In this document: positions 16,349-23,776 of the stretch, one piece after another | Layout of the letters: every line of letters starts with the position of its first letter | Numbering within the stretch: the first letter of the stretch is position 1 | DNA from: Anaerolineales bacterium | Lineage (GTDB): Bacteria > Chloroflexota > Anaerolineae > Anaerolineales > Villigracilaceae | DNA length: 33,698 nt | Assembly: GCA_016789345.1 (NCBI GenBank) | Contig: JAEURG010000034.1 | Coordinates: 1-33,698, forward strand | Direction of reading: 5' to 3' | Made by a program: the position numbers and the translations under genes | Notes under the pieces: model-generated | Seen by the model: the letters and a program-made list of their open reading frames with translations, nothing else | The model's database searches: none | What the model was told of the DNA's origin: nothing

Positions 16349-17173
16349 TTATTGAATAAATTCATTTAAAGCATTCGCTACTGTTTTTATAACTTGCCTA
16401 TCTCCGAAATAACTTTCGTGTGAAAGTGGATTCCAAGATTTTAACAAAATATCCGTCGCTTTTTCGTTAGCATTGATATCTATATCTTGTACCAAATCTT
16501 TATACTCTTCACTCAAAGGTTTAAGGGGCCAGCCCAATATATCATCTTTGTCATATAAATTAATCCACTGAAAATTCTTGTTAAGTTTCTTAAATGGTTT
16601 AATATCTTTATACCCTGACACAAAAACAGGAATATTGCATCCGATTGTAATTAATTTTCTCATACTTTTTAATTGCAAAAACTTTTTCTCGTTCTTATCT
16701 AACTTTTTGATATTTTCATGTTTCCACACACCTGATGAAGCCTCTTTTTGTTGGGAGTCCCAAATGTAATTGGATAGTACATGACATCCTAATGAATATG
16801 CCAAAATGACAACTGGAGTTTTTTGTTCATCATATCTCTTATAGATTAATTTCAAAGTATCCCAAATCCGTTTTTGAGATTGATGATACAAACTATTCTT
16901 TTCCCATCTGCGAAAATCCATCGTCGCCGCATCGGATAAATTGTATAAAACAAATTCGCGCAAGCCATCCCAACGGGTTAATACTTTCATTTTCCTAAAA
17001 ATTTCGGATTGATTGAATTGCAAAATATCTTGATAATATATTGACTCAAATTCCACTCGTTTCCATTTTTCCCCCATTTGTTTTTTGATTCTTTCTAAAA
17101 ATAATTTATGATAATTTTTCGGCGTGTCACCCATGCCATGAATCGTAAGCAATGCTACTGATTTGTTGGACAT
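16349..17173 (-). CDS. Alpha/beta-hydrolase-like protein
   Basis: A 274-residue predicted serine hydrolase. It begins with LLTIHGMGD (H12-G13, oxyanion-loop type) and has the nucleophile elbow A-Y-S127-L-G; a late H252 in PLSHESYFGD could complete the triad. GGAGG six bases before ATG 17173 fixes the start; the longer frame to 17236 would overlap the upstream gene. The codon use is richer in A and T than in the ATL genes before it. Substrate unknown; lipase or esterase-like activity is a guess from the motif. Confidence 0.6.
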   Translation of the reverse strand: MSNKSVALLTIHGMGDTPKNYHKLFLERIKKQMGEKWKRVEFESIYYQDILQFNQSEIFRKMKVLTRWDGLREFVLYNLSDAATMDFRRWEKNSLYHQSQKRIWDTLKLIYKRYDEQKTPVVILAYSLGCHVLSNYIWDSQQKEASSGVWKHENIKKLDKNEKKFLQLKSMRKLITIGCNIPVFVSGYKDIKPFKKLNKNFQWINLYDKDDILGWPLKPLSEEYKDLVQDIDINANEKATDILLKSWNPLSHESYFGDRQVIKTVANALNEFIQ

Positions 17174-17187
17174 ATTGCCTCCAAGTT

Positions 17188-17574
17188 TTAAAACAAAGAT
17201 GGTTGCTTTGAGTCGTCTGCCTGATTTCCACTCCAAACAAATATTTTCAAGTCAATACGATTTTTCGCATCAAACTTAATTCCCTCTTCTTCTAATAACA
17301 ATCTTTGTCTCTCAGCCCCATCTCTTTCACTAATTTCACCTTTTGAATTAATCACACGTTGCCATGGCACATCATCAGGGCAATTTGCCATAGCACCACC
17401 TACCCAACGTGGAGCAAATGCTTTGTATGCTTCAATATCCACACCATTCGGTGGTGGAATCATTTTTGCAATTTGTCCATACGTAGCAACTTTTCCGCGC
17501 GGAATTTGGCGAACAATCATCCACACTTCTTCATAATAACTTTGTTGATTCGGCGGCGAAGAAAAAGATGGCAT
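17188..17574 (-). CDS. Alkyltransferase-like protein (ATL), copy A
   Basis: A 128-residue protein of the O6-alkylguanine-DNA alkyltransferase DNA-binding fold. The usual alkyl-acceptor motif PCHRV is PWQRV, with W71 in place of the cysteine, so it cannot take over an alkyl group; ATL proteins bind alkylated guanine, flip it out and call nucleotide excision repair. Also present are IPRGKVATYGQIAKM with the base-flipping Tyr32, and the recognition helix. It is the second of two tandem paralogues, starting three bases after the first, and has a C-terminal tail of about 15 residues that the other copy lacks. Confidence 0.85.
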   Translation of the reverse strand: MPSFSSPPNQQSYYEEVWMIVRQIPRGKVATYGQIAKMIPPPNGVDIEAYKAFAPRWVGGAMANCPDDVPWQRVINSKGEISERDGAERQRLLLEEEGIKFDAKNRIDLKIFVWSGNQADDSKQPSLF

Positions 17575-17577
17575 AAA

Positions 17578-17937
17578 TTATTTTCCATTCCAACCATATT
17601 TTTTCATATCAATCCGCCCACGAATATTAAATGGCACACCTTCATCTTCAAGCAAAAGTTTATGTCGCTTGGCTTGCACTTTATCACGCTCATTAATTTC
17701 ACCTTTTGAACTCACCACTCTTTGCCATGGCACTTCATTCGGGCTACTCGCCACAGCATTGCTCACCCACAACGCGCCATATTCAAGATATGTTTCAGAA
17801 TCAATGCCAGCAGGCGGACGAATCATTTTTGCAATTTGTCCATAAGAAGCAACTTTTCCGCGTGGAATTCTTGTAACAATATTCCAAACTTCAGAATAAA
17901 ATTTTTGAGGGTCGAGTAGAGACGGGATTTGATTCAT
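17578..17937 (-). CDS. Alkyltransferase-like protein (ATL), copy B
   Basis: A 119-residue paralogue of the next gene with the same architecture: IPRGKVASYGQIAKM, PWQRV at 70-74 with tryptophan at the cysteine position, and SKGEINERD. The two proteins are about half identical by eye, clearly a tandem duplication that has diverged. Three bases separate this stop codon from the next start, so the pair is translationally linked. A product of the same operon as the glycosyltransferase-like genes upstream, 11 bases away. Confidence 0.85.
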   Translation of the reverse strand: MNQIPSLLDPQKFYSEVWNIVTRIPRGKVASYGQIAKMIRPPAGIDSETYLEYGALWVSNAVASSPNEVPWQRVVSSKGEINERDKVQAKRHKLLLEDEGVPFNIRGRIDMKKYGWNGK

Positions 17938-17948
17938 TTGGTTTCCTA

Positions 17949-19475
17949 TTAACGCCGTGCTAGATATTTATAATACAACGTCTGCCGAACATTTGCAATA
18001 AAGTTTTCAGCCAGTTCACCTTGCATAAATTCTAATGAGACAATTTCATCTGCAACCAACCTGTTTGGATGCTCCGCTTCAAGCCTACCAGCAGGTTGAA
18101 GGCTAGTAGCAGGCTTGGGCAATGTCTGGATGCGTTGTTCTTCATCTAAAATAAAATAATATTCATAGGTTCTATAAATCGAGCGATTAATTTCATATAG
18201 TGGAGTCAATGCGCCGATAAAAAGCAATATGTAAATAAGAATTAGCAATTTTTGTTTCGCTTGTTTTTGGAAAATAGATTCGGCGGTTAATATCATTAAA
18301 TAAAATAATGGAGCAATGGATGCGCGCATAACGAAATCGCGCCCAGAACCGATTTGGATGAAAGGGATGATGATAAGTAATATCCCTGTCACAATCCAAC
18401 GCGGGTCGCGATATTTGGATGGGGCGAGTAATAACCATAAAATTCCGCCTTCGAGTAAAAAGAAAAAAATAAATTCTTTGAATGGAATGAACTGAAAACT
18501 TCTTTCTTGTGCCGCAGTATTTGATGAAAAATAAAGATAAGAAATCAGGAAAATTATTATTGAAGAAAGAATTAAGTCAAAACGAAGATTTTGAAATAAT
18601 GATTTGAGATTTGTTTTTTTGAAAATTTCAATTAACAAGTATGGAAATAATCCAATAGATGCAAGTGGGGCGAAGAAGAAGCACAGAGACCAGATGAAAA
18701 TCAATAACCATTTTATGTCATTCTGAGCGAACGAAGTGAGCGAAGAATCTCTGAGACCCTTCGCTTCACTCAGGGTGACAAGCATTGTGATACACAACCA
18801 TGCAGGAATGGCTTGATTGAAAACCCAAAACAATTGCGTCGTAAATGATGAATACTGTAAACTCCCAGACCAGATTTCAAGATGAGTTACTGGTGGAAAT
18901 AAAGTTGGATATTCTTGTGGGAAAAATAAAACGCCGAGTGCATCAAGTCCGCTGAAAAATATTAAAAGCAAAGTTGTTTTGATTGCTGAAGTTTTTAAGA
19001 AGTTGCTAAGTTGCAGAGTAACGAGAATAACTCCGAGCCAAGACCATAAGAATAAAAATAAATTTGCAACTCCCCAACCAAAAATTTTTCCGACAATGGC
19101 AGACGGAAGCCAATAGCCAACATAATAGACCAGCATTTTGACAGGTCCGCTTTCGGGTTGGGAATAATAGACTGGAAAATCAAAATTGATTAAGTCATGA
19201 AAAACGGCATTGCGCCAGTGATGGTCCCAGTTTTGGAAGGCGTAACCACCCAGTCCAGACAAAAATAGCCAAGTGCCAGTGAGCAGAAGAACAGTGAATA
19301 GTGAATAGTGGATAGTGAATTGAGGTTTGGAAGAATTTGGTTTAAGAAGTTGATAGATTGTAAAGATGATTATTAATGAAATAGGTATTGCAATAGATAA
19401 ACGAAACCAACCGAATAAAAATAACAAGAAAGGGAGTGTTAAATAAAGGATGGAAATGCGTTGTAAATATTTCAT
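17949..19475 (-). CDS. Multi-pass GT-C-type glycosyltransferase-like protein with repeat insertions
   Basis: A 508-residue membrane protein with about ten to twelve predicted helices. The first outer loop contains the acidic motif NWDHHWRNAVFHDLI (about residues 81-95) and a following GYWLPSAIVGK, which fits the GT-C fold where an acidic residue in the first loop is catalytic; sugar donor and acceptor are unknown. Three stretches are encoded by dispersed repeats: FTIHYSLFTV near 52-61, LSEAKGLRDSSLTSFAQND near 232-254, and an AGRLEAEHP-type stretch near 454-467. All three keep the frame. The gene follows another GT-C gene by 20 bases. Confidence 0.65.
   Translation of the reverse strand: MKYLQRISILYLTLPFLLFLFGWFRLSIAIPISLIIIFTIYQLLKPNSSKPQFTIHYSLFTVLLLTGTWLFLSGLGGYAFQNWDHHWRNAVFHDLINFDFPVYYSQPESGPVKMLVYYVGYWLPSAIVGKIFGWGVANLFLFLWSWLGVILVTLQLSNFLKTSAIKTTLLLIFFSGLDALGVLFFPQEYPTLFPPVTHLEIWSGSLQYSSFTTQLFWVFNQAIPAWLCITMLVTLSEAKGLRDSSLTSFAQNDIKWLLIFIWSLCFFFAPLASIGLFPYLLIEIFKKTNLKSLFQNLRFDLILSSIIIFLISYLYFSSNTAAQERSFQFIPFKEFIFFFLLEGGILWLLLAPSKYRDPRWIVTGILLIIIPFIQIGSGRDFVMRASIAPLFYLMILTAESIFQKQAKQKLLILIYILLFIGALTPLYEINRSIYRTYEYYFILDEEQRIQTLPKPATSLQPAGRLEAEHPNRLVADEIVSLEFMQGELAENFIANVRQTLYYKYLARR
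18077..18116. repeat. REP-like element inside the GT-C gene, near its 3' end
   Basis: CTTCAAGCCT and AGGTTGAAG arms around ACCAGC, followed by GGCTAGTAGCAGGCTTG. CAGGTTGAAGGCT is shared with the spacer at 12507-12519. It codes for about 13 residues in a loop near the C-terminus. Confidence 0.65.
18716..18780. repeat. REP-like palindrome inside the GT-C gene (LSEAKGL element)
   Basis: A 65-base imperfect palindrome with outer arms TGTCA-TT-CTGAG and CTCAG-GG-TGACA and a GAAGAATCTC core. On the coding strand it is read as LSEAKGLRDSSLTSFAQND. I recognise this repeat type, and its peptide, from other bacterial genomes. Confidence 0.75.
19291..19321. repeat. Heptamer array inside the GT-C gene, near its 5' end
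   Basis: Units GTGAATA, GTGAATA, GTGGATA and GTGAATT with period seven. On the coding strand they are read as FTIHYSLFTV between predicted helices 2 and 3. Confidence 0.8.
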
Positions 19476-19485
19476 GAGTAAAAAT

Positions 19486-19513
19486 GGTCTATCGTCTACG
19501 GTCTATTGTCCAA
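19486..19513. repeat. Heptamer array across a stop codon
   Basis: Units GGTCTAT, CGTCTAC, GGTCTAT and TGTCCAA with period seven. The array covers the last three codons and the TAG stop of the upstream GT-C gene (ends at 19496) and the space before the next start codon. Confidence 0.8.
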
Positions 19514-20986
19514 TTTGTAAATGATGTAATCATCTTTTTGAATTGTAATGGAATAATTTTCGTCTAAGAAGTTTTGTAATTCGGGGAATTTGGTGCGGGT
19601 TGTATCGTCTCCACCAACCCAGGGTTTATCAGCAGATGTGATTTCGATGATAAAACGCGGGCGAGATTCTTGAAGCTGATTCATAAAATCATTTCGCAAA
19701 TTTTGAATGTATGGATTTGAAATATGGTGATAGAAATAAAAATCAAAAATGTATTCAGTAGCAATTGGAGTGCGAGTTTGGAGCATGGCGAGCAGTGTTC
19801 CGCCTGTCCAATCTAGTGGTTGGACTACATCACCCTCTTCTAAATTTTTTTCGAGAAAGTTTGCTATTTCTACAGCACGGTCAGAAGAGGTGACGATGGG
19901 TTGGTTATTGAGTTGTCTTATGAAAGTTTGAGAGGGTTTTATGCTGAATAGAATTACGAGAATAAAAATTAGTAATTGATAATTGGAGACTGGAGATTGG
20001 AGACTTGCGACTTGCGACTTGTGACTTGTGATTGCCAATGATGCCAAAATGATAATGAAATAAAGAAATAAAATGTAATGATATGGGAAAAATTGACCTG
20101 TGAAAGCGGGATAAATTGCATAGCACAATGCTAGACTTGCAAGCAGATATGTTTTTTTGTTTTGATTCAGATAAATAGCAAATGCGGCGGGGATGAGCCA
20201 AAGTCCGTGATTGCCGAAATGCCAGACGAGATTTAGTATGTAAGATAATCTTTCTGTACTAGATAAAATCACTAGTTCGCCATTGATTTGGGAGTAGAGA
20301 TTCCAATAGTTAAGAGCAATAGCTAAGAATGGAGTCAGTGCGTTTGTAGATGCAAGCCAGATGATAATAAATAGTATTGGAATTAGAAAACCAATTGAGT
20401 AATAGAATGTTTTTTTAAACCAAGATGAATCACGAGGTGGAAAAATGTCAAAGAGAATGATGGGGATGAGTCCGATGGCGGAGTGAGGTTTAATTGTCGA
20501 AGCGAGACCAAATAGCAATCCAAGAATGAAGCGGTGATTATTAGTCAGTGAATCTTGAAGTGAGATAAAAATCGCTAACGAGAGAAAAATCAAAATTAAA
20601 TATTCTCGTTGTAAAGATAATGCGGGACCGCCACCTAGATAACTAAGCGCGAACAAAATGCCTGCGAGGATGGCTGAGGTTTTGTTTATTTTTTTTAATG
20701 CAAGATAGGTGATGAGAATAATGCTGGCGAGAATGATGATATCGAGAATGCGAATGCGAAGCGGACCGAAGTTGCTGAGTGTGCCGAGTAGATAATAAAT
20801 GATATAACTGCCTGGCATTTGAAAATCAAAAAAATCTTTGTAGGGAATTTTTCCGTTTTGCATGAGGAAGGCTTCGTAAAATAATGGGGCTTCGTCATGC
20901 GCGAGGGGCCACTGCAAAGAAAAGATAGCTTGCACAATTAAAAATATAGCAAGCAAACTGATAATAAAAATTTTAATGGCTCGCAT
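19496..20986 (-). CDS. GT39/PMT-like membrane glycosyltransferase
   Basis: A 496-residue protein with about eleven predicted membrane helices. The first outer loop has AHDEAPLFYEAFLMQNGKIP followed by YKDFF: the D-E pair and the downstream motif are the signature of GT-C enzymes of the dolichyl/undecaprenyl-phosphate-mannose protein mannosyltransferase (GT39/PMT-2) type. It probably transfers a lipid-linked sugar at the outer face of the membrane. A soluble C-terminal domain of about 130 residues ends in DYIIYKLDNRP. A nine-unit heptamer repeat codes for residues 317-338, between two membrane helices. It starts four bases after the small CxxC gene. Confidence 0.8.
   Translation of the reverse strand: MRAIKIFIISLLAIFLIVQAIFSLQWPLAHDEAPLFYEAFLMQNGKIPYKDFFDFQMPGSYIIYYLLGTLSNFGPLRIRILDIIILASIILITYLALKKINKTSAILAGILFALSYLGGGPALSLQREYLILIFLSLAIFISLQDSLTNNHRFILGLLFGLASTIKPHSAIGLIPIILFDIFPPRDSSWFKKTFYYSIGFLIPILFIIIWLASTNALTPFLAIALNYWNLYSQINGELVILSSTERLSYILNLVWHFGNHGLWLIPAAFAIYLNQNKKTYLLASLALCYAIYPAFTGQFFPYHYILFLYFIIILASLAITSHKSQVASLQSPVSNYQLLIFILVILFSIKPSQTFIRQLNNQPIVTSSDRAVEIANFLEKNLEEGDVVQPLDWTGGTLLAMLQTRTPIATEYIFDFYFYHHISNPYIQNLRNDFMNQLQESRPRFIIEITSADKPWVGGDDTTRTKFPELQNFLDENYSITIQKDDYIIYKLDNRP
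19974..20036. repeat. Nine-unit heptamer array inside the GT39-like gene
   Basis: Units AATTGAT, AATTGGA, GACTGGA, GATTGGA, GACTTGC, GACTTGC, GACTTGT, GACTTGT and GATTGCC. Total 63 bases, a multiple of both three and seven, so the frame is kept; read as ITSHKSQVASLQSPVSNYQ. Confidence 0.85.
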
Positions 20987-20990
20987 GTTA

Positions 20991-21269
20991 TTAAATAAAT
21001 TCGCCGCCGAAGATGTCTTTATCTAACAAAGTTTTATTTGCTGAAAATTTGAATTGCACTTCAATGCGTTGAAAACATCGCTTTTCGCCCATGAGCACTT
21101 TGCGAGAATAATAGAATTCGTTATCATCTTCATATTCAGCACTGAGGTCGTTGACTAGGTCAATGCGACCTTGAATTTCTTCACCACAGCGTTTGCATTT
21201 GACTTTGAATGTGAAGTCATTTCTTTGTGGTTGTGGGGAGGAGGAGAAGAGTTTTTTGAAGAAGTTCAT
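20991..21269 (-). CDS. Small CxxC hypothetical protein
   Basis: A 92-residue soluble protein with a CKRCGEEIQ zinc-ribbon-like motif (C25, C28) and only one further cysteine (C65), so a full four-cysteine zinc site is not formed. First gene of the - strand run; a TATTAT -10 box stands nine bases before its ATG (21279-21284). Family and function not recognised. Confidence 0.6.
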   Translation of the reverse strand: MNFFKKLFSSSPQPQRNDFTFKVKCKRCGEEIQGRIDLVNDLSAEYEDDNEFYYSRKVLMGEKRCFQRIEVQFKFSANKTLLDKDIFGGEFI

Positions 21270-21278
21270 AGTCTGATG

Positions 21279-21314
21279 ATAATATAGTTTTAGAATTTAT
21301 AGAAAAGGTATAAT
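21279..21314. promoter_or_regulatory. Divergent promoters between the CxxC gene and the NERD gene
   Basis: On the - strand TATTAT (21284-21279) stands nine bases before ATG 21269. On the + strand TATAAT at 21309-21314 precedes the NERD gene start by about 32 bases, and GGAG at 21334-21337 gives it a real leader. No good -35 on either side. Confidence 0.5.
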
Positions 21315-21346
21315 TCTATTAAAACTATTGTATGGAGCGGGATGTT

Positions 21347-22345
21347 ATGGCAAAAATTATTAGTATGAGTGGAGCATGGAAGAGTATTCTCAAAGATTTA
21401 AATAATACAGGTTATTATCCTGAAAAGCCGTCCGAAATTTCCAACCTATTAAAAAAAGCTAAGAAAGAATTAAAAGACAATGAAGCAAGAGCTAATCAAC
21501 AAATTCAAGAAAAAATAGAGGTATTGAAAAAGAATTTGCAAGAACTTGAAAAGAATTTTGAAAGCGAGTTGCAAAAAACTAGGAATCAAATATCTAATGA
21601 GATTGAAACTGTTCAATTGGAATTAGATATTTTTCAAAATGGCATGGGGTGGATACAAAAACTTATAAATTACAAAATTATCAAAAAATATAAAACGAAA
21701 CTCTCAGAATTAAAAAAGAAATATAAAAATTGTTCATTGATTCTTAAGAGGAAAATAGTTGCCACAAAAAATGATTTAGATAAAACACAAAGCACTATTG
21801 ACGATTTTGTCTCAAATGAATGTAAAGATAGTAGAAATAAAGTTTTTATTTTACAGTCTGTACTTGCCTCGCCTAACTTCGCAGGCGCGATAGCAGAGAT
21901 GGAACTTATTGAAAAATTAAAAACATTGCCCGATAATTATTACTTAATAAATGATGTTAAGATAAGCCTTGTAGAAAGTATACGCTTTGATGGTGAATGG
22001 CTAACATCGGCACAGATAGACCATCTTGTAATATCTCCTTACGGAATATTTGTAATTGAAGTGAAAAACTGGAGTAAGAAATTCACGCTAGATGGCAATT
22101 ATTTTGATCCCTATCAGCAAGTAAAGCGAGCCAGATATTTATGTTACAGGGTTATAGGAGAAAAATATAACTTACAAGCAAGAAGTATTATTGCTTACAA
22201 AGGCTCTATACCTAAAAAGCCTCCTGAAAGCCAATCCAAAGTTTTACAGATTGAAAAAGTGAAAGATTATATTTTAAGGTTTAAAGACACAAATGCTGAC
22301 AATAACATTGTAGAAGAAGTAGTAAATTTTATTATTAATCAATAA
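21347..22345 (+). CDS. NERD-domain protein with N-terminal coiled coil
   Basis: A 332-residue protein. Residues 30-165 are a long charged coiled coil rich in K and E. Residues 175-290 form a NERD (nuclease-related) domain: GAIAEMELIEKLKTLPDNYYLIND, the D225 of QIDHLVIS and E238-V-K240 of VIEVKNW, which is the PD-(D/E)xK-like active site. Such proteins are suspected DNA-processing nucleases but the role is unknown. ATG 21347 is preferred because GGAG lies nine bases upstream; ATG 21332 is a possible alternative. AT-rich codon use like the nuclease-like gene at 2814. It faces surE, with only 37 bases between the ends. Confidence 0.75.
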   Translation: MAKIISMSGAWKSILKDLNNTGYYPEKPSEISNLLKKAKKELKDNEARANQQIQEKIEVLKKNLQELEKNFESELQKTRNQISNEIETVQLELDIFQNGMGWIQKLINYKIIKKYKTKLSELKKKYKNCSLILKRKIVATKNDLDKTQSTIDDFVSNECKDSRNKVFILQSVLASPNFAGAIAEMELIEKLKTLPDNYYLINDVKISLVESIRFDGEWLTSAQIDHLVISPYGIFVIEVKNWSKKFTLDGNYFDPYQQVKRARYLCYRVIGEKYNLQARSIIAYKGSIPKKPPESQSKVLQIEKVKDYILRFKDTNADNNIVEEVVNFIINQ

Positions 22346-22382
22346 TTACAAAACAATTTGTTTTAGAGTTTCATTACCTATA

Positions 22383-23147
22383 TCAAAACCCCCATTTCCC
22401 CAATACATCCATAGACTTGTAACTCGTCAAATCCAATTGCAACGGTGTGATAGAAACATAACCTGCTTTCAATGCGCCGAAGTCTGTGCCCGATTCATCA
22501 ATACCTGTGGGAGATTCTCCACCAATCCAATAATATGGTTTACCTCGCGGGTCTTCACGCACAACTAATTCATCACGATACACACGCAATCCCTGACGTG
22601 TAATCATAAATCCCTTCAATTCATTTTCTTTCAAATATGGAACATTGACGTTCACCACAACATCTTTTGGCAAACCATCTGCAATTACCTTTTCCACCAC
22701 GCGCCTCGCAACAACAGCAGAAGTTGAATAATCCAATAAGCCTTTGAATCCATCTGGCGAATCCAGTGAAACAGCAATTCCTTTTACACCTGTTATCACG
22801 GCTTCCATCGCGGCAGTGACTGTGCCTGAATACGTTATGTCATGTCCAATGTTGGCATGTGGATTAATCCCCGAAACGACCAAATCAATTTTTTCATCAA
22901 GCAATCCCAACAATGGCAATGCCACACAATCGGATGGTGCTCCATCCGATGTAAATGCTGATGTTCCATCCGCCAATGTCACTTCACGCACACGAAGCGG
23001 TCTCTCCATCGTTTTCACATGTCCAGAAGCAGACCAATTTTTATCAGGCGCAAACACAATCACCTTGCCAAGTTTTCGCATCTCTTGTGCAAGGGCTAAA
23101 AGTCCGGGAGCGGTTACGCCGTCATCATTGGTGACTAAGATATTCAT
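22383..23147 (-). CDS. surE: 5'-nucleotidase SurE
   Basis: A 254-residue metal-dependent nucleotidase (5'/3'-nucleoside monophosphate phosphohydrolase), soluble. The metal site is NDDG with D8 and D9, S39 (WSASGH) and N95 in SGINPHANIG; further family marks are DGAPSDCV and YSGTVTAAMEA. Length is typical. TATAAT stands six bases before the ATG with no ribosome binding site, so a leaderless mRNA is expected. It stands alone between the NERD gene and a repeat. Confidence 0.95.
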   Translation of the reverse strand: MNILVTNDDGVTAPGLLALAQEMRKLGKVIVFAPDKNWSASGHVKTMERPLRVREVTLADGTSAFTSDGAPSDCVALPLLGLLDEKIDLVVSGINPHANIGHDITYSGTVTAAMEAVITGVKGIAVSLDSPDGFKGLLDYSTSAVVARRVVEKVIADGLPKDVVVNVNVPYLKENELKGFMITRQGLRVYRDELVVREDPRGKPYYWIGGESPTGIDESGTDFGALKAGYVSITPLQLDLTSYKSMDVLGKWGF

Positions 23148-23153
23148 AACGTG

Positions 23154-23159
23154 ATTATA
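23154..23159 (-). promoter_or_regulatory. -10 box of surE
   Basis: TATAAT on the - strand, then CACGTT, then ATG: a six-base gap, the same as for the genes starting at 1811, 14413 and 30373. Confidence 0.6.
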
Positions 23160-23230
23160 ACTTGATGTAAACCCGCTTCTTAATTAATTTGTAATTGGTT
23201 TTTGAACCCCAACATTTTTTTAACTGAAAA

Positions 23231-23255
23231 GGACACGGCATCGCCGTGTCCCTAC
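23231..23255. repeat. GGACACGGC/GCCGTGTCC hairpin ending in CTAC
   Basis: Nine-base arms around ATC, followed by CTAC. It belongs to the same REP class as the GTAGGGG palindromes but lacks the left GTAG. Confidence 0.7.
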
Positions 23256-23258
23256 AAA

Positions 23259-23390
23259 TTATGGTATCAACATAATAATTATCATAATTCCCAATGCAAC
23301 TAAATTTCCTTTGAGTATTACTTTCTGTGCTTGTTTCTTGATTTGTGCATCTACACTTTCATCTTCAATTTTTTCTTTTTTATCAGTCAT
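23259..23390 (-). CDS. Small membrane protein, 43 residues
   Basis: A short frame that reads MTDKKEKIEDESVDAQIKKQ, then AQKVILKGNLVALG, then IMIIIMLIP: a charged N-terminal half and one C-terminal hydrophobic helix of about 17 residues. It lies 30 bases downstream of the next small membrane protein gene on the same strand and has no strong ribosome binding site. The clean charge/hydrophobic pattern and position favour a real small membrane peptide, but there is no family support. Confidence 0.4.
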   Translation of the reverse strand: MTDKKEKIEDESVDAQIKKQAQKVILKGNLVALGIMIIIMLIP

Positions 23391-23420
23391 GTGGCGCAAA
23401 CTGCGCTGAGCAAGAAGTAC

Positions 23421-23681
23421 TCAGGTTTTATCTCGCCATTGAAAATAACTTGATGTAGCGGCGGCAAACACAAAAAACAAAGGCAGTCGCCATAAAACAT
23501 GCACATCAAAATAAAGCAAGGCGACCAGAAGCATAACCGCAATCACACCCTGTCGAATTGCAAAATCCAAACGCTTCTTTCGTTCTTTCGGGCTGATATT
23601 TGCAATGCAAACTTCGTTTGCGCCTTCATCGCCTAACGGATTCAACTGATTTGTATTTGTGCTAGAGAAATTAAGATTCAT
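23421..23681 (-). CDS. Small two-helix membrane protein
   Basis: An 86-residue protein: a polar N-terminal part (1-40) with ISPKERKKRLDFAIRQG, then two predicted membrane helices (about 44-58 and 64-77). TATAAT stands 11 bases before the ATG on the - strand (23698-23693). Family not recognised. Confidence 0.5.
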   Translation of the reverse strand: MNLNFSSTNTNQLNPLGDEGANEVCIANISPKERKKRLDFAIRQGVIAVMLLVALLYFDVHVLWRLPLFFVFAAATSSYFQWRDKT

Positions 23682-23741
23682 GATTGCTTTGAATTATATG
23701 TACCAAGATTAATCCTATCTAAAGATAGTTATACAAAATAA

Positions 23742-23774
23742 AAATCTCCGAGGTCTTCAAGACCTCGGAGATTT
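23742..23774 (-). terminator. Terminator of the VOC operon
   Basis: A 16-bp perfect stem (arms AAATCTCCGAGGTCTT and AAGACCTCGGAGATTT around one C) lies three bases beyond the stop codon of the VOC gene. In the - direction it is followed by TTATTTT. The CCGAGGTCTT core also looks like a dispersed repeat. Confidence 0.75.
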
Positions 23775-23776
23775 GG

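Noticed and set aside
19974-20036. Possible CRISPR array
   Set aside because: The repeat unit is seven bases with no spacers and the array is coding; it is a heptamer array.
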